The notes: generated by a model not told the origin, from the letters alone. 64,000 bases of DNA from an uncultured Pelosinus sp. (GCA_900542835.1 UQPB01000005.1:53159-117158); one strand, 5' to 3'; positions 26,235 to 34,880 are shown, counted from the first letter of the stretch. Numbers and translations: made by a program.

Positions 26235-26342
26235 CGATAACGCTTCAACGAAAAAACCGTTATGCACCGGCCGGCAAAGGATGGCCCTTGCCGTTTTATA
26301 TTGATGTAAAAAGGAGTATCCCTCAGTCTTAATGTCAGCAAA

Positions 26343-26390
26343 AGAAGCGGAAGTGCCCGATGCCTCAAAACATCTGACACTTCCGCTTCT
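26343..26390. terminator. Bidirectional hairpin between convergent genes
   Basis: AGAAGCGGAAGTG (26343-26355) and CACTTCCGCTTCT (26378-26390) form a perfect 13-bp stem with an inner GATG/CATC pairing. The minus side is followed by TTTT. It separates the LysR gene from the convergent methyltransferase. Confidence 0.65.
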
Positions 26391-26448
26391 CTTGCATCTT
26401 TCCATGGCTTTTACACTGGAGAACCAGTTAAAGGCGCACGCAACGAAG

Positions 26449-26964
26449 CTAGCGGCTCCGCCCTCGCACCGTATTAATGCCTTGTTCCAGTTTTAACAGC
26501 GCGGCCTTCCGTTCCAGACCGCCGCCAAAGCCGACCAAAACGCCGGTTGCCCCCAGTACGCGATGGCAGGGAATAATAATCGGCGTACGGTTATTATGCA
26601 AGGCGCCGCCGGCCGCCCGCGAGCCCCGCGGCGATCCGGCCGCAGCAGCGGCCTCACCGTAGGTTCTGACTTCGCCGTAAGGAATTAAGGCGGTATAACG
26701 CAGCACTGCCGCCCGGAACGGACTGTAGCCGCTCCAGTCGACAGGTGTGGCAAACACGATCCGCTCCCCTGCGAAATATGCCCGCAATTCCCGGTCAAGC
26801 CCAGCCACCGCGGCGTTTGCCGCCGTGTACGTCACTGGCGACAGCAGCGATGTCTGAGCTGTCTGAGGGGTTGGCTCGGGAAAGCTGAGTTCCCACAGTC
26901 CCGCCGCCGACCAGGCGGCAGCCACATAACCCCAAGCCGTATCGTGAAGGGAAACCGCATACAT
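26449..26964 (-). CDS. ogt: Methylated-DNA--protein-cysteine methyltransferase
   Basis: A 171-residue DNA repair protein that takes the methyl group of O6-methylguanine onto a cysteine. The active site IIPCHRVLGATG is intact, with the preceding GGALHNNRTP loop and the C-terminal LVGFGGGLERKAALL. There is no AdaA domain. ATG 26964 has AAGGAG eight bases upstream; a GTG three codons earlier is less well placed. It follows the hydroxyacid dehydrogenase gene by 12 bp. Confidence 0.9.
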   Translation of the reverse strand: MYAVSLHDTAWGYVAAAWSAAGLWELSFPEPTPQTAQTSLLSPVTYTAANAAVAGLDRELRAYFAGERIVFATPVDWSGYSPFRAAVLRYTALIPYGEVRTYGEAAAAAGSPRGSRAAGGALHNNRTPIIIPCHRVLGATGVLVGFGGGLERKAALLKLEQGINTVRGRSR

Positions 26965-26976
26965 AATCCTCACTCC

Positions 26977-28005
26977 TTAAGCCGGACAGCGCCAAATGAC
27001 CGCAGGGGAGACTGCCGCAGCCCGGGCCGTTCCTGTTAAAATCATTGCCGCCGTCAACTCGCTGTGCAGTTTATCGAGAACGGCCGCCGCGCCATCCCTG
27101 CCGCCGCCGATTACGCCCTGAGCCAGCGGCCGGCCAAGCAGCACGGCATCGGCCCCCAGCGCCAGCATCTTCAAAATATCAGCACCGCTGCGAACGCCGC
27201 CGTCGGCAAGAACACGCAGGGAACCGCCGCCGACAGCGGCGGCGATTACAGGCAACACCTCCGCGGTGCCCGGGGTGTGATCAAGCGCCCGTCCGCCATG
27301 GTTGGAAACCACAATGGCGTCAACGCCGGCGTCGCGGCAGGCGACCGCCTCGTCGACAGTCATAATCCCCTTGACGATAAACGGGATTTCGGTTTGACGC
27401 TTGATTGCCGCCAATTCCCGCGCTGTCTTGGGGCCGACAGGCTGGCCGGCGTTAGTCATATTCACCAGCGCGGCAGCGTCAATATCAATGCCGAAGGCCA
27501 GCGCACCCGCCGCTGCCGCCCGCTTGGCCATTTCAACGATCCGGGTTGTCTCGCGTGGCTTAATAACCGGAATTGCCATGCCGCCGGCAGCTTCGACAGC
27601 GGTCAATCCGGCCTCAAAAACAAGCGGGGCAGGACCGTCGCCGGTCATGGCAACCGTTCCCGCCAGCCGGCAGCCGTCTACGACGGCACGGGCGTAATCC
27701 GCCTCCGGCATCGCTGCATTCATATTCAACGCGATACCGCCGATCGCCGCGCCGATAACCGGCAGAGCCAGCGTACTGCCGAACAAAGAAATTCCGGTAT
27801 CGACCGCTGCCACCGCGTGCACAGTCCGCATGTTCAGCCTCAGTGCCGCCAGGGCGGCCACATTATTGCGAAAAGCGGCTCCTGTTCCCAGACCGCCCAT
27901 GCCAGGCACTTCGCCGCTGCAAACCAGTCCATTGCAAACCGGACAGACCCGGCAGGCTCCCTGAAAGCGTTGACGGGCAGTGGCGCGCAACTCCTTCCAA
28001 TCCAC
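26977..28005 (-). CDS. FMN-dependent alpha-hydroxyacid dehydrogenase-like protein
   Basis: A 342-residue TIM-barrel flavoprotein of the lactate oxidase/glycolate oxidase/type 2 IPP isomerase family. FMN and substrate motifs VKGIMTVDEA, VVSNHGGRALDHTPG and LADGGVRSGADILKMLALGADAV are clear; the His in SNHGGR is the catalytic base. An N-terminal CRVCPVCNGLVC stretch has four cysteines spaced like an iron-sulfur or zinc site, which is unusual for the family. The GTG at 28005 has GGAGG seven bases upstream; an ATG two codons earlier is too close. Substrate unknown. Confidence 0.82.
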   Translation of the reverse strand: MDWKELRATARQRFQGACRVCPVCNGLVCSGEVPGMGGLGTGAAFRNNVAALAALRLNMRTVHAVAAVDTGISLFGSTLALPVIGAAIGGIALNMNAAMPEADYARAVVDGCRLAGTVAMTGDGPAPLVFEAGLTAVEAAGGMAIPVIKPRETTRIVEMAKRAAAAGALAFGIDIDAAALVNMTNAGQPVGPKTARELAAIKRQTEIPFIVKGIMTVDEAVACRDAGVDAIVVSNHGGRALDHTPGTAEVLPVIAAAVGGGSLRVLADGGVRSGADILKMLALGADAVLLGRPLAQGVIGGGRDGAAAVLDKLHSELTAAMILTGTARAAAVSPAVIWRCPA

Positions 28006-28143
28006 TTGCATCCCTCCGTAGACGTTCGTTACAATCTAACCTACTGATTCGCAGCAGCGACAAAAAATCCTGCCGATGCATGTTTTTTTCATTTTGGTTT
28101 AAGCTATCAGTAGATAAATATGGCCGCAAGGAGGAAAAACATC

Positions 28144-28680
28144 ATGACGATGATGGATAAAGTCAACGCAGGTGCTAACAGCATCGCCCACGCGCTCTTT
28201 GATAAAGAAGCCCTCAGTTATCCGGAAGCAACCGCCGCCTACGCCATGATCGCCCAAGGCAGGATGAACAATGCGGTTCTAAGCGTTATGTACAATCATG
28301 CCCGCGATCCTGAGGTCAAGGAACTGGTTCTCCAGGCACTGAAAGATCACAACCAAGCGGCGGTGAATCTTGCGGAAAAACTGCTGCAGGAAAGTGGCGG
28401 CGAGCTGCCACACTTCTACTTTCAGGAACGCAAGCTCCATGATGAGCCGGTTGAGATTCCGCCCGATGCCCGTTTAACGGATGAAGAAATCGTACTGGGC
28501 GTGGCAACAATGGGCAAGGCCGCGCAGATGATGCTTTTATCAACGATTCATCAAAGCTACCAGCCGGATGTCGCCATTGCCTACCGCAAACGGTTAGATG
28601 AAGGCATGGATTTCAATTACCGGATTCTGCAGCTGGCCCTCAAACACGGCTGGCTGCCCCGCCTTGACAAGATTCACTGA
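28144..28680 (+). CDS. DUF3231-like ferritin-fold helical protein
   Basis: A 178-residue all-helical protein. The amphipathic helices, including TAAYAMIAQGRMNNAVLS, KELVLQALKDHNQAAVNLAEKLL and the EEIVLGVATMGKAAQMMLL region, resemble DUF3231/coat-F-like ferritin-fold proteins of spore-formers. Assignment is by overall pattern and is tentative. AAGGAGG lies nine bases before ATG 28144. It is convergent with the rubredoxin and followed by a strong terminator. No metal-site motif is certain. Confidence 0.55.
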   Translation: MTMMDKVNAGANSIAHALFDKEALSYPEATAAYAMIAQGRMNNAVLSVMYNHARDPEVKELVLQALKDHNQAAVNLAEKLLQESGGELPHFYFQERKLHDEPVEIPPDARLTDEEIVLGVATMGKAAQMMLLSTIHQSYQPDVAIAYRKRLDEGMDFNYRILQLALKHGWLPRLDKIH

Positions 28681-28747
28681 GACCAGCGACAGCCAACCCC
28701 GGGCCGGTACAGCCCCGCTGTCCGCCCTCCATACACTCCTCTATGCT

Positions 28748-28774
28748 GCCGGGGAATATCCCCGGCCTTTTTTT
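28748..28774 (+). terminator. Strong terminator after the DUF3231-like gene
   Basis: GCCGGGGA (28748-28755) and TCCCCGGC (28759-28766) form a perfect stem with a 3-nt loop, followed by seven Ts. Confidence 0.85.
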
Positions 28775-28788
28775 GCCAAAACTAAGAT

Positions 28789-28845
28789 AAAACAAGGCCC
28801 CTGGCTGCTGCAATCGCAAAAACCGGGGACCTTGCTTTACGCAAT
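28789..28845 (-). terminator. Terminator after rubredoxin
   Basis: On the minus strand a CAAGG...CCTTG stem with CCCC/GGGG inside and one bulge is followed by TTTT, just beyond the rubredoxin stop. Confidence 0.6.
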
Positions 28846-28852
28846 AATGCCG

Positions 28853-29014
28853 TTACGCTTTGACGAATTGGTCCTTGCTTACACCACAGACCGGGCAGAC
28901 CCAGTCATCGGGAATGTCGGCAAATTTAGTGCCGGGAGCGATGCCGCTGTCAGGATCGCCAACCGCCTCGTCATAAATATAGCCGCAAACTTCACAAACC
29001 CATTGTTCCATCAT
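28853..29014 (-). CDS. Rubredoxin
   Basis: A 53-residue electron carrier with one iron bound by four cysteines: C7-x2-C10 in VCEVCGYIY and C40-x2-C43 in WVCPVCGVSK, with the conserved GDPDSGIAPGT and FADIPDDW between. Length and sequence are fully typical. Either of two adjacent ATGs (29014, 29011) may be used; GGGAG lies upstream. It may donate electrons to peroxide or superoxide reductases, or accept them from NAD(P)H-rubredoxin reductase; none is in this window. Convergent with the DUF3231-like gene. Confidence 0.95.
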   Translation of the reverse strand: MMEQWVCEVCGYIYDEAVGDPDSGIAPGTKFADIPDDWVCPVCGVSKDQFVKA

Positions 29015-29075
29015 AATCACTCCCACCAATATAATCTATATCAGCCTCCGGCTATTAAAGCCACCGGCTAATACT

Positions 29076-29831
29076 CTACCATCGCCGGCTCGAGCCGCCA
29101 CCGCCGCCCGAACCGCCGCCAAAGCCGCCTCCGCCTCCGCCTCCTTTGCCGCCGCGAAGCAGCATAACCAATAAATAGGTCAAACGGCCGCCAAAAAACA
29201 TCCAGTCCAGAATCACCAAACCCAAAAAGCCGGCGACTAAAAGCAGTTGCAGCCACCACGGCAGATCAACCCAGCCGCCTGACGGTTCGGACTGGCGGGA
29301 AGGAGCGGGACGGGCGTCAGCTTTTAGCTCCAGATTGTACTCCTGAGCCACTTCCCCGGCTAAAGCCAGATAGCCGTTCAAAATCCCCTTATCATAATCG
29401 CCTGTCCGAAAATAAGGAATAATGTATTCATCCTGAATGCGTCCGGTTTTAGCGTCAGGCAGCCTGCCTTCCAGCCCGTAGCCTACTTCGACGCGCGACT
29501 GGCGATCACCTGTGGAGACCAGCAGCAATACGCCATTATTTAACTGGGCATCGCCAATTCCCCATTGTCTAAGAAGCGCCAGCGCGTATTCCTCCAGCGC
29601 CGCGCCCTCCAGCGATTTGACTGTGACCACCACGACCTGCGCTTTTGTACGTTCCGCCAGCGCGCTGCCAACCGACTGAATGCGGCTTTTGGTCGCTCCC
29701 GATAACACGCCGGCATAATCCTGTACATAAATATTGGCAGCCGGTTTCGCCGGAATATTGGGTGCGGCAAACGCGGCCGTGCCGGTCAGCAGGTAGACCA
29801 GCAGCGTCAGCCAGGCCAGCCATTTTTTCAT
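29076..29831 (-). CDS. TPM-domain membrane protein, YgcG-like
   Basis: A 251-residue protein with a signal peptide (about 1-24), an extracytoplasmic TPM domain (about 35-155; YVQDYAGVLSG, AQVVVVTVKSLEG, NGVLLLVSTGDRQSRVEVGYGLEG), a membrane helix (about 195-220) and a Gly-rich tail ending GGGGGSSRRW. TPM proteins are often encoded with LemA, as here, and have been linked to photosystem repair and phosphatase-like folds; bacterial function is unknown. AGGTGG precedes the ATG. It follows lemA in the same direction but across a 376-bp gap. Confidence 0.85.
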   Translation of the reverse strand: MKKWLAWLTLLVYLLTGTAAFAAPNIPAKPAANIYVQDYAGVLSGATKSRIQSVGSALAERTKAQVVVVTVKSLEGAALEEYALALLRQWGIGDAQLNNGVLLLVSTGDRQSRVEVGYGLEGRLPDAKTGRIQDEYIIPYFRTGDYDKGILNGYLALAGEVAQEYNLELKADARPAPSRQSEPSGGWVDLPWWLQLLLVAGFLGLVILDWMFFGGRLTYLLVMLLRGGKGGGGGGGFGGGSGGGGGSSRRW

Positions 29832-30034
29832 TCTTACTCACCACCTCAAAACCGGACTGCAAGTATCTCGGCCGCATTAAAAGCGGCTTATGGCGCCAAC
29901 CGGGCAGCTACATATCCCGGCAACACACGAATTGTCCGTAAACTGTCACACCGGCTCTGGCCGTTAACCGTCACAGCATCTGCTGACACGGTCTACCGTA
30001 CAAGCCCTGAACGCCAAGCATACTGGCGGAATAA

Positions 30035-30142
30035 TAGTCCGCCCACCCCTTCAGGGCGGACTAATACGCGTGTTCTGCAAAGGGCAAGGCGGCGCCGGCG
30101 ACCCATACCGAAAAGGGTCTGCCAGGCGTCACTGACGCCGCC
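30035..30142 (-). other. Structured intergenic segment between lemA and the TPM gene
   Basis: The 29832-30207 gap holds no gene. It contains a perfect 10-bp hairpin (TAGTCCGCCC 30035-30044 with 30054-30063), then a nested structure with outer stem GGCGGCG (30088-30094)/CGCCGCC (30136-30142) and inner GGC-GACCC/GGGTC-GCC, plus the palindrome GGCGTCACTGACGCC (30125-30139). This could be an RNA element or a processing site within the lemA-TPM transcript. Confidence 0.35.
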
Positions 30143-30207
30143 ATTTGTCATTTTAACCTTCATCCAATCTGCAGGATAACGTTTGACAGAACACCAGTAG
30201 CAAGTTC

Positions 30208-30762
30208 TTAGAAGTTAACCTGCGGCACTTGTTTCGCGGCTTCGTCAGCCTTGAAGTATTCCTTCGGGCCAAAACCCATCATGCCGGCAAACAAATTGGT
30301 TGGAAACGAACGAATTTTAGTATTGAAGCTTTGCACCGCGTTATTATAATCCTGACGGGCAACAGCAATGCGATTTTCCGTACCGGCCAGCTCATCCATC
30401 AATTGACGGAAATTAGCGTCTGATTTCAACTGCGGATAATTCTCCACAACAACCAGCAGCCGGCTCAAGGCACCATTAAGTTCGCTGTTAGCCTCAGCCT
30501 TAGCCGCCGGCCCGTTTGCTCCCGCCAGCTTAGAACGGGCATCAGCCACAGATTGAATAATATCGCGTTCCTGAGCGGCAAAACCCTTAACTGTATTCAC
30601 CAGGTTCGGAATCAAATCCGAACGCCGCTGTAATTGATTTTCAATCTGGCTCCACTTGCCGTTAATCGCCTCGTTAGCGCCCACCAGTCCGTTATAGCTG
30701 GAAAATCCGATTACGGCCAGCAACGCAACAACAACCAAAATAATGATCGTCGGTTTGTTCAT
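30208..30762 (-). CDS. lemA: LemA family protein
   Basis: A 184-residue protein with an N-terminal membrane helix (about 4-22) and a long helical cytoplasmic-type domain. Characteristic segments are NGLVGANEAINGKWSQIENQLQRRSDLIPNLV (core YN-LV---E-V---WSQIE-QLQRR-DLIPNLV), PQLKSDANFRQLMDELAGTENRIAVARQDYN and FPTNLFAGMMGF. LemA is widespread and of unknown biochemical role. AGGAGG precedes the ATG, and an extended -10 box (TGCTATAAT, 30814-30822) lies upstream. Confidence 0.93.
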   Translation of the reverse strand: MNKPTIIILVVVALLAVIGFSSYNGLVGANEAINGKWSQIENQLQRRSDLIPNLVNTVKGFAAQERDIIQSVADARSKLAGANGPAAKAEANSELNGALSRLLVVVENYPQLKSDANFRQLMDELAGTENRIAVARQDYNNAVQSFNTKIRSFPTNLFAGMMGFGPKEYFKADEAAKQVPQVNF

Positions 30763-30890
30763 TAGCTAAATACCTCCTGTGTCATCTACAAAATCCGGCC
30801 ACAGCCGTATTTTATTATAGCATATTTTAGTGTTGTGATACAGTTCACGTTTTCCCCCGAATGTTACGCCTCTCCCCGGTGGCCGATCAG

Positions 30891-31092
30891 TCCAGGCTGG
30901 AATCTGGGAGGACGGGAAAGAGACGACTCCACGGAGGACACGGAGGGCACGGAGGTGAAGTGAGATTTTCCACCAATATTCATAACCCTCTATGCACCTC
31001 AGCGTCCCCCGGTGTCCTCTGTGGAAAAGTTCTTCATTCCCTCCGTGAAAACTCCGTGCCCTCCGTGGTTCGTCAGCCCGGGCTGGAATCTG
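30891..31092. repeat. CTCCGTG dispersed repeat, copy 1 (inverted orientation)
   Basis: CACGGAGGACACGGAGGG units form one arm and CCTCCGTG units the other. GGCTGGAATCTG occurs at both ends. The inner part reads as the reverse complement of the copies at 63 and 63.9 kb (TGTGGAAAAGT, GCACCTCAGCGTCC), so this copy is inverted relative to them. It fills most of the 348-bp gap between lemA and the LysE gene. Confidence 0.8.
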
Positions 31093-31110
31093 TAAATAAC
31101 AGCAGACACG

Positions 31111-31731
31111 TCACACTGCTCCTGACGATAGTATGCTCAAAATGCCAAAACCGATCACGAGACTCCCCGCCAGCCGATTGACAATAACCAGCTTGTTCGG
31201 ATGCAGCTTGGTGCGAAAATGATCGGCCATAATGGTTAAAGCCAGCCACCAAAGCGTCGAGCCGCAAAAAACACCGCCGACCAGTAACAGCGCCAGCCCG
31301 TAAATACCGCCGGACTCACCGATGCCAACGCCGGCAAAGACCGCTGCAAACGTCATAATGGTTAACGGGTTGGTAAGGGTTAGAATGAAGGCGGACACAT
31401 AATCTCCAATTAACCGCACTGATCCGTCCTCACCGGCAAACACAGGCGGTTTTGCCCGCAGGATACCCCAGCCTAAATACAGCAGAAACAAGCCACCGCC
31501 CAGCCGCAAAGCCGGCTGATAGGCGAAGAGCAGCTGCCCGGCCGCAGTCATGCCGAACGCCGCAATACAACCGTAAATGGCATCCGCGGTCGCAGTCCCC
31601 AGGCCGGATACAAAGCCGCTGCGCCTACCATGAGCCAGTGTCCGTCTGATGCACAGCACACCGATCGGGCCAACCGGAGCAGCAATTAAAAATCCCAAAA
31701 TCAGTCCCTGCAGAAAAAGCGCCATCCCCAT
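31111..31731 (-). CDS. LysE/RhtB-family amino acid exporter
   Basis: A 206-residue membrane protein with six predicted helices. The N-terminal GFLIAAPVGPIGVLCIRRTL is the LysE family hallmark, and LTNPLTIMTFAAVF is the second conserved motif. It exports amino acids. It follows the Lrp/AsnC regulator by nine bases, an arrangement in which the regulator usually controls the exporter in response to the exported amino acid. Confidence 0.88.
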   Translation of the reverse strand: MGMALFLQGLILGFLIAAPVGPIGVLCIRRTLAHGRRSGFVSGLGTATADAIYGCIAAFGMTAAGQLLFAYQPALRLGGGLFLLYLGWGILRAKPPVFAGEDGSVRLIGDYVSAFILTLTNPLTIMTFAAVFAGVGIGESGGIYGLALLLVGGVFCGSTLWWLALTIMADHFRTKLHPNKLVIVNRLAGSLVIGFGILSILSSGAV

Positions 31732-31740
31732 CCTGTCCGC

Positions 31741-32199
31741 CTACCTTTCGGCCAATACAGGCAGAGCGACTGTTTCCTTCACGGTGGAGAGCACGATTGT
31801 TGTTTTGGTGTTTATCCCTGCCGCACATTTTATTTGCTCGCTGATCAGCCTTTCCAGATGCCGGGTACCAATACAGCGGACTTTTAGAAGATAGTCGGCC
31901 TCGCCGGCAATATGGTGGCACTCCTGAACTTCCGGTAAGGAAGCAATGAGTGCCAAAAAATTGCTGCGATAAGCGGAAGCAGTCAGACTGACAGCAATGA
32001 AAGCGGTTAAGCCCAGTCCCACTGCCTCTGGATCAACCACAGCCGCATAACTGCGGATAACTCCGCTGTCCTCCATTTTGCGAACTCTGTCCGCCGCTGC
32101 CGGTGCCGACAGGCCGATTAAAGCACCCAATTCAGCCCATGTCGCTCTCGCATTTTGCATTAAACGGACAACCACTTTCAAATCATTAGAATCAACCAT
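31741..32199 (-). CDS. Lrp/AsnC-family regulator
   Basis: A 152-residue regulator with an N-terminal winged HTH (ATWAELGALIGLSAPAAADRVRKMEDSGVI) and a C-terminal RAM/AsnC ligand-binding domain (about 65-145; CHHIAGEADYLLKVRC). ATG 32199 follows AAAGGGG; the upstream in-frame start would run through the promoter. It is co-transcribed with the LysE exporter and likely senses an amino acid. Confidence 0.9.
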   Translation of the reverse strand: MVDSNDLKVVVRLMQNARATWAELGALIGLSAPAAADRVRKMEDSGVIRSYAAVVDPEAVGLGLTAFIAVSLTASAYRSNFLALIASLPEVQECHHIAGEADYLLKVRCIGTRHLERLISEQIKCAAGINTKTTIVLSTVKETVALPVLAER

Positions 32200-32230
32200 A
32201 AATTTCACCCCTTTCAAATGTTTTTTACTT

Positions 32231-32259
32231 ATTATATCGCTTATTAAAAAACTATTCAA
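32231..32259 (-). promoter_or_regulatory. Promoter of the lrp-lysE operon
   Basis: TTGAAT (32254-32259, minus) and a perfect TATAAT (32231-32236) are 17 bp apart, 31 bp before the start codon. Confidence 0.75.
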
Positions 32260-32272
32260 CCCAAACAAAATA

Positions 32273-32315
32273 AGGGATGAGTTTCCCGAACGCGGTTCAG
32301 GTTAAACTCATCCCT
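32273..32315 (-). terminator. Hairpin upstream of the lrp promoter
   Basis: AGGGATGAGTTT (32273-32284) and AAACTCATCCCT (32304-32315) form a perfect 12-bp stem with a GAAC/GTTC inner stem, followed by T-rich sequence on the minus strand. It lies upstream of the lrp promoter and so probably ends the transcript coming from the uvrC side. Confidence 0.55.
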
Positions 32316-32459
32316 CATTAATCATGTAATGTAAAAGGCCCGCAGCGATCTTCTCGCCGGCACCGGCCTATCCCCGCAACACCGCAGACCAACCGGTTAC
32401 AGTGATTACGACAACAGACAGATACCTTTGACCGGCTGCCACAGATACCTACAGAAATA

Positions 32460-32726
32460 CTACGGATCACTGTCCGCGGCATAACTGTGAATCGAAGCCG
32501 TAAACACGGCGGATTCTACAGAACCTGTGACAATCTTGGCTCGACTACAACCCATCCGCGCTGCAAGAGAACGAACTACGTCACGCACAGACTGATGGAC
32601 AGGAGATAATCTTCCCGCTGACAGACGCCGAACCGTGAATCCGGCGGCCATCGTTGGCCGAACAAGACCGCAACTCTCGCTACGGCAATGCTCTTGGCTC
32701 GACCGCTGCGAACCCTTTACAATCAT
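32460..32726 (-). CDS. Doubtful small open frame in an otherwise gene-free stretch
   Basis: The 568-bp gap 32200-32767 holds one open frame of 88 codons with an ATG at 32726 but no ribosome site, and no recognised domain. The segment also contains the 11-mer CTTGGCTCGAC twice (32539-32549, 32693-32703) and similar CCGCCG-x-ACGG blocks after each. In the minus-strand frame the repeats fall in different codon phases, so similarity is at the nucleic-acid level. A non-coding or degenerate element is as likely as a gene. Confidence 0.2.
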   Translation of the reverse strand: MIVKGSQRSSQEHCRSESCGLVRPTMAAGFTVRRLSAGRLSPVHQSVRDVVRSLAARMGCSRAKIVTGSVESAVFTASIHSYAADSDP

Positions 32727-32767
32727 AGTATAAGCGAAATCCGGTTGTTCATTCAGGAAAATAGTGG

Positions 32768-34591
32768 TCAATTTCCACTCCGCGACGGATCGTGAAAAAA
32801 ATGATACACCGCCGCGGCGGCAGTTGTCGTCATGCCCGGAGCCTGTGCCAGTTCCGCCGCCGCAGCGGCCTTTATTTTTGCCAGGCTGCCGAAATGATCC
32901 CACAAGGCCTTGCGCCGCTTGGGACCGATGCCGGCGACATGATCAAGCACGGATACCATATTGCGCTTCGACCGCAGTTTACGATGATAGGTGATAGCGA
33001 AGCGGTGCGCCTCGTCGCGGACCCGTTGCACCAGATACAGGGCCTGCGAATGCCGCGGCAAAATCACCGGCTCGCTCTCTCCCTCCCGGAAAATGTGCTC
33101 AAATTCTTTCGCCAGACCGACCACCGGCATTGCCAGACCGGCGCCGCGTATGATTGCCAGGGCCGAACTTAGTTGCCCCTTGCCGCCGTCAATAATCACC
33201 AGGTCAGGCAGCCCCGCCGGATCGGCATCCAGATAACGGCGGGCTACCACTTCCTGCATCGAACGGAAATCATCCGGTTTGCCTTCAACAGTTCGCAGCT
33301 TAAAACGGCGGTAGTCACTCTTCTTCGCTTCACCGTTCTCAAACACAACCATGGAAGCAACCGTCTCCGCTCCCTGGATATGCGAAATATCAAAGCACTC
33401 GATCCGCACCGGCTCGTGCCTAAGCCCTAGATAGCGGCCAAGCTCGGCAACCGCGCCGGTGGTTTTCGCCTCCTGGCTCTCCGCTTTCGCCGCTTGCGCC
33501 GCCAGCGCCTCCGCCGCATTGCCGGAGGCCATCAGCAGCAGATCTTTTTTGGTCCCGCGCTGCGGCAGCAGCAGTTCGACTTTGCCTTCCTTCTGCTCAT
33601 TCAGCCAGTTGCTGATTAAATCCTGATCCGGCAGCGGCAAGGGCAGCAGAATCTCGCGGGGGATAAAACTGGCCTGATGATAATACTGCTGTACAAACGC
33701 GCCCAGCACAGCGGCGTCATCCTCCTGATCACTGCCTGTCAGCATAAACCGCTCTTGTCCCACCATCTTGCCGGAGCGGACAAACAGCATCTGCACACAG
33801 GCGCCAAAGGCGGAACGCGCCAGCCCGACTACATCATGATCGCCGGAACCGGTAACAATATTCTGTTTCTCAGTTACTTTCTCCACCGCAGCCAGTTGAT
33901 TGCGCAGTTGCGCCGCCCGCTCAAACTGCAGTTCCTCGGCCGCCGCCAGCATCCGCTGTCGAAGGCTGCGGACAACCGTGTCGCTGCGCCCCTCAAGAAA
34001 CAGGCAGACCTCTTTGATCATCGCACCGTAAGCCGTCGCATCGATCAGCCCGGCACAGGGCGCCAGACAGCGCTTGATATGAAATTGCAAACAGGGCCGG
34101 GGCACATCCAGGCTGCGGCAGGTACGGATGGGGAACAACTGCCGCAGCAGCCGGATCGTCGCGTGCATAGCGCCGGAATCGGTATAAGGGCCAAAATAGC
34201 GGGCGCCATCCTTCTGTACCCGCCGCGTCGGAAACAGACGGGGGAAGTCCTCATTGACCGTTACTTTAATATAGGGAAAGCTCTTATCGTCACGCAGGCT
34301 GATATTGTAGCGCGGATGATGCTTTTTAATCAAATTGCATTCCAGAATCAGCGCTTCAATCTCTGAAGCCGTAATTACAGTTTCCAGATCGGCAATCCTC
34401 GCCACCATCGACTTAACCTTTGGCGAATGATTGCGGCTGGATTGAAAATAAGAACGGACCCTATTCTTTAAATTTATCGCCTTGCCAACATAAATAATCT
34501 TGCCCTGGACATCTTTCATCAGATACACGCCAGGACGATCAGGCAGTGTTGACAGTTTTTCGGAAAGCTCGAGATTGTCGGTTATATCCAT
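32768..34591 (-). CDS. uvrC: Excinuclease ABC subunit C
   Basis: A 607-residue nuclease that makes both incisions around UvrB-bound DNA damage. The N-terminal GIY-YIG domain begins GVYLMKDVQGKIIYVGKA with RVRSYF, the UVR motif (LQFERAAQLRNQLAAVEK, about 205-225) binds UvrB, a Cys-rich segment follows the first nuclease, the RNase-H-like nuclease includes ECFDISHIQG and VIIDGGKGQL, and tandem helix-hairpin-helices close the protein (VAGIGPKRRKAL). GGGGG precedes the ATG. It is separated from uvrA/uvrB by about 7 kb. Confidence 0.97.
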   Translation of the reverse strand: MDITDNLELSEKLSTLPDRPGVYLMKDVQGKIIYVGKAINLKNRVRSYFQSSRNHSPKVKSMVARIADLETVITASEIEALILECNLIKKHHPRYNISLRDDKSFPYIKVTVNEDFPRLFPTRRVQKDGARYFGPYTDSGAMHATIRLLRQLFPIRTCRSLDVPRPCLQFHIKRCLAPCAGLIDATAYGAMIKEVCLFLEGRSDTVVRSLRQRMLAAAEELQFERAAQLRNQLAAVEKVTEKQNIVTGSGDHDVVGLARSAFGACVQMLFVRSGKMVGQERFMLTGSDQEDDAAVLGAFVQQYYHQASFIPREILLPLPLPDQDLISNWLNEQKEGKVELLLPQRGTKKDLLLMASGNAAEALAAQAAKAESQEAKTTGAVAELGRYLGLRHEPVRIECFDISHIQGAETVASMVVFENGEAKKSDYRRFKLRTVEGKPDDFRSMQEVVARRYLDADPAGLPDLVIIDGGKGQLSSALAIIRGAGLAMPVVGLAKEFEHIFREGESEPVILPRHSQALYLVQRVRDEAHRFAITYHRKLRSKRNMVSVLDHVAGIGPKRRKALWDHFGSLAKIKAAAAAELAQAPGMTTTAAAAVYHFFHDPSRSGN

Positions 34592-34657
34592 ACATACCCC
34601 CGGATAGTGAAATCAATCAATGACTCATATTCTTTAGTATACCATTGCCGGGAGTGC

Positions 34658-34708
34658 AAAAAAAGCCGCGAGGACGTCATAAAAACTGTTTTGCGACATC
34701 CCCGCGGT
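34658..34708 (-). terminator. Terminator after the LeuCD-like operon
   Basis: A 13-14-bp stem with two G-U pairs (34665-34678 with 34695-34708) is followed by seven Ts on the minus strand. A further hairpin ATGGCTAAG/CTTAGCCAT lies at 34773-34800, nearer the leuD-like stop. Nothing else is seen in 34592-34880. Confidence 0.7.
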
Positions 34709-34880
34709 TAATTGTTTAGCGTCGAACAGCTAAAGCCCGCAGATTTCACCCACCGCTCTGATTCCGGCAAGCATGGCTAAGCCTGCGTAGCCTTAGCCAT
34801 TTCCTGCGTAATGGCATTGCTGTTTTGAACATTTATTTGAGCCTGCCCGACCGAGCCGCAGAAGCTGATCCTTCATTGCT

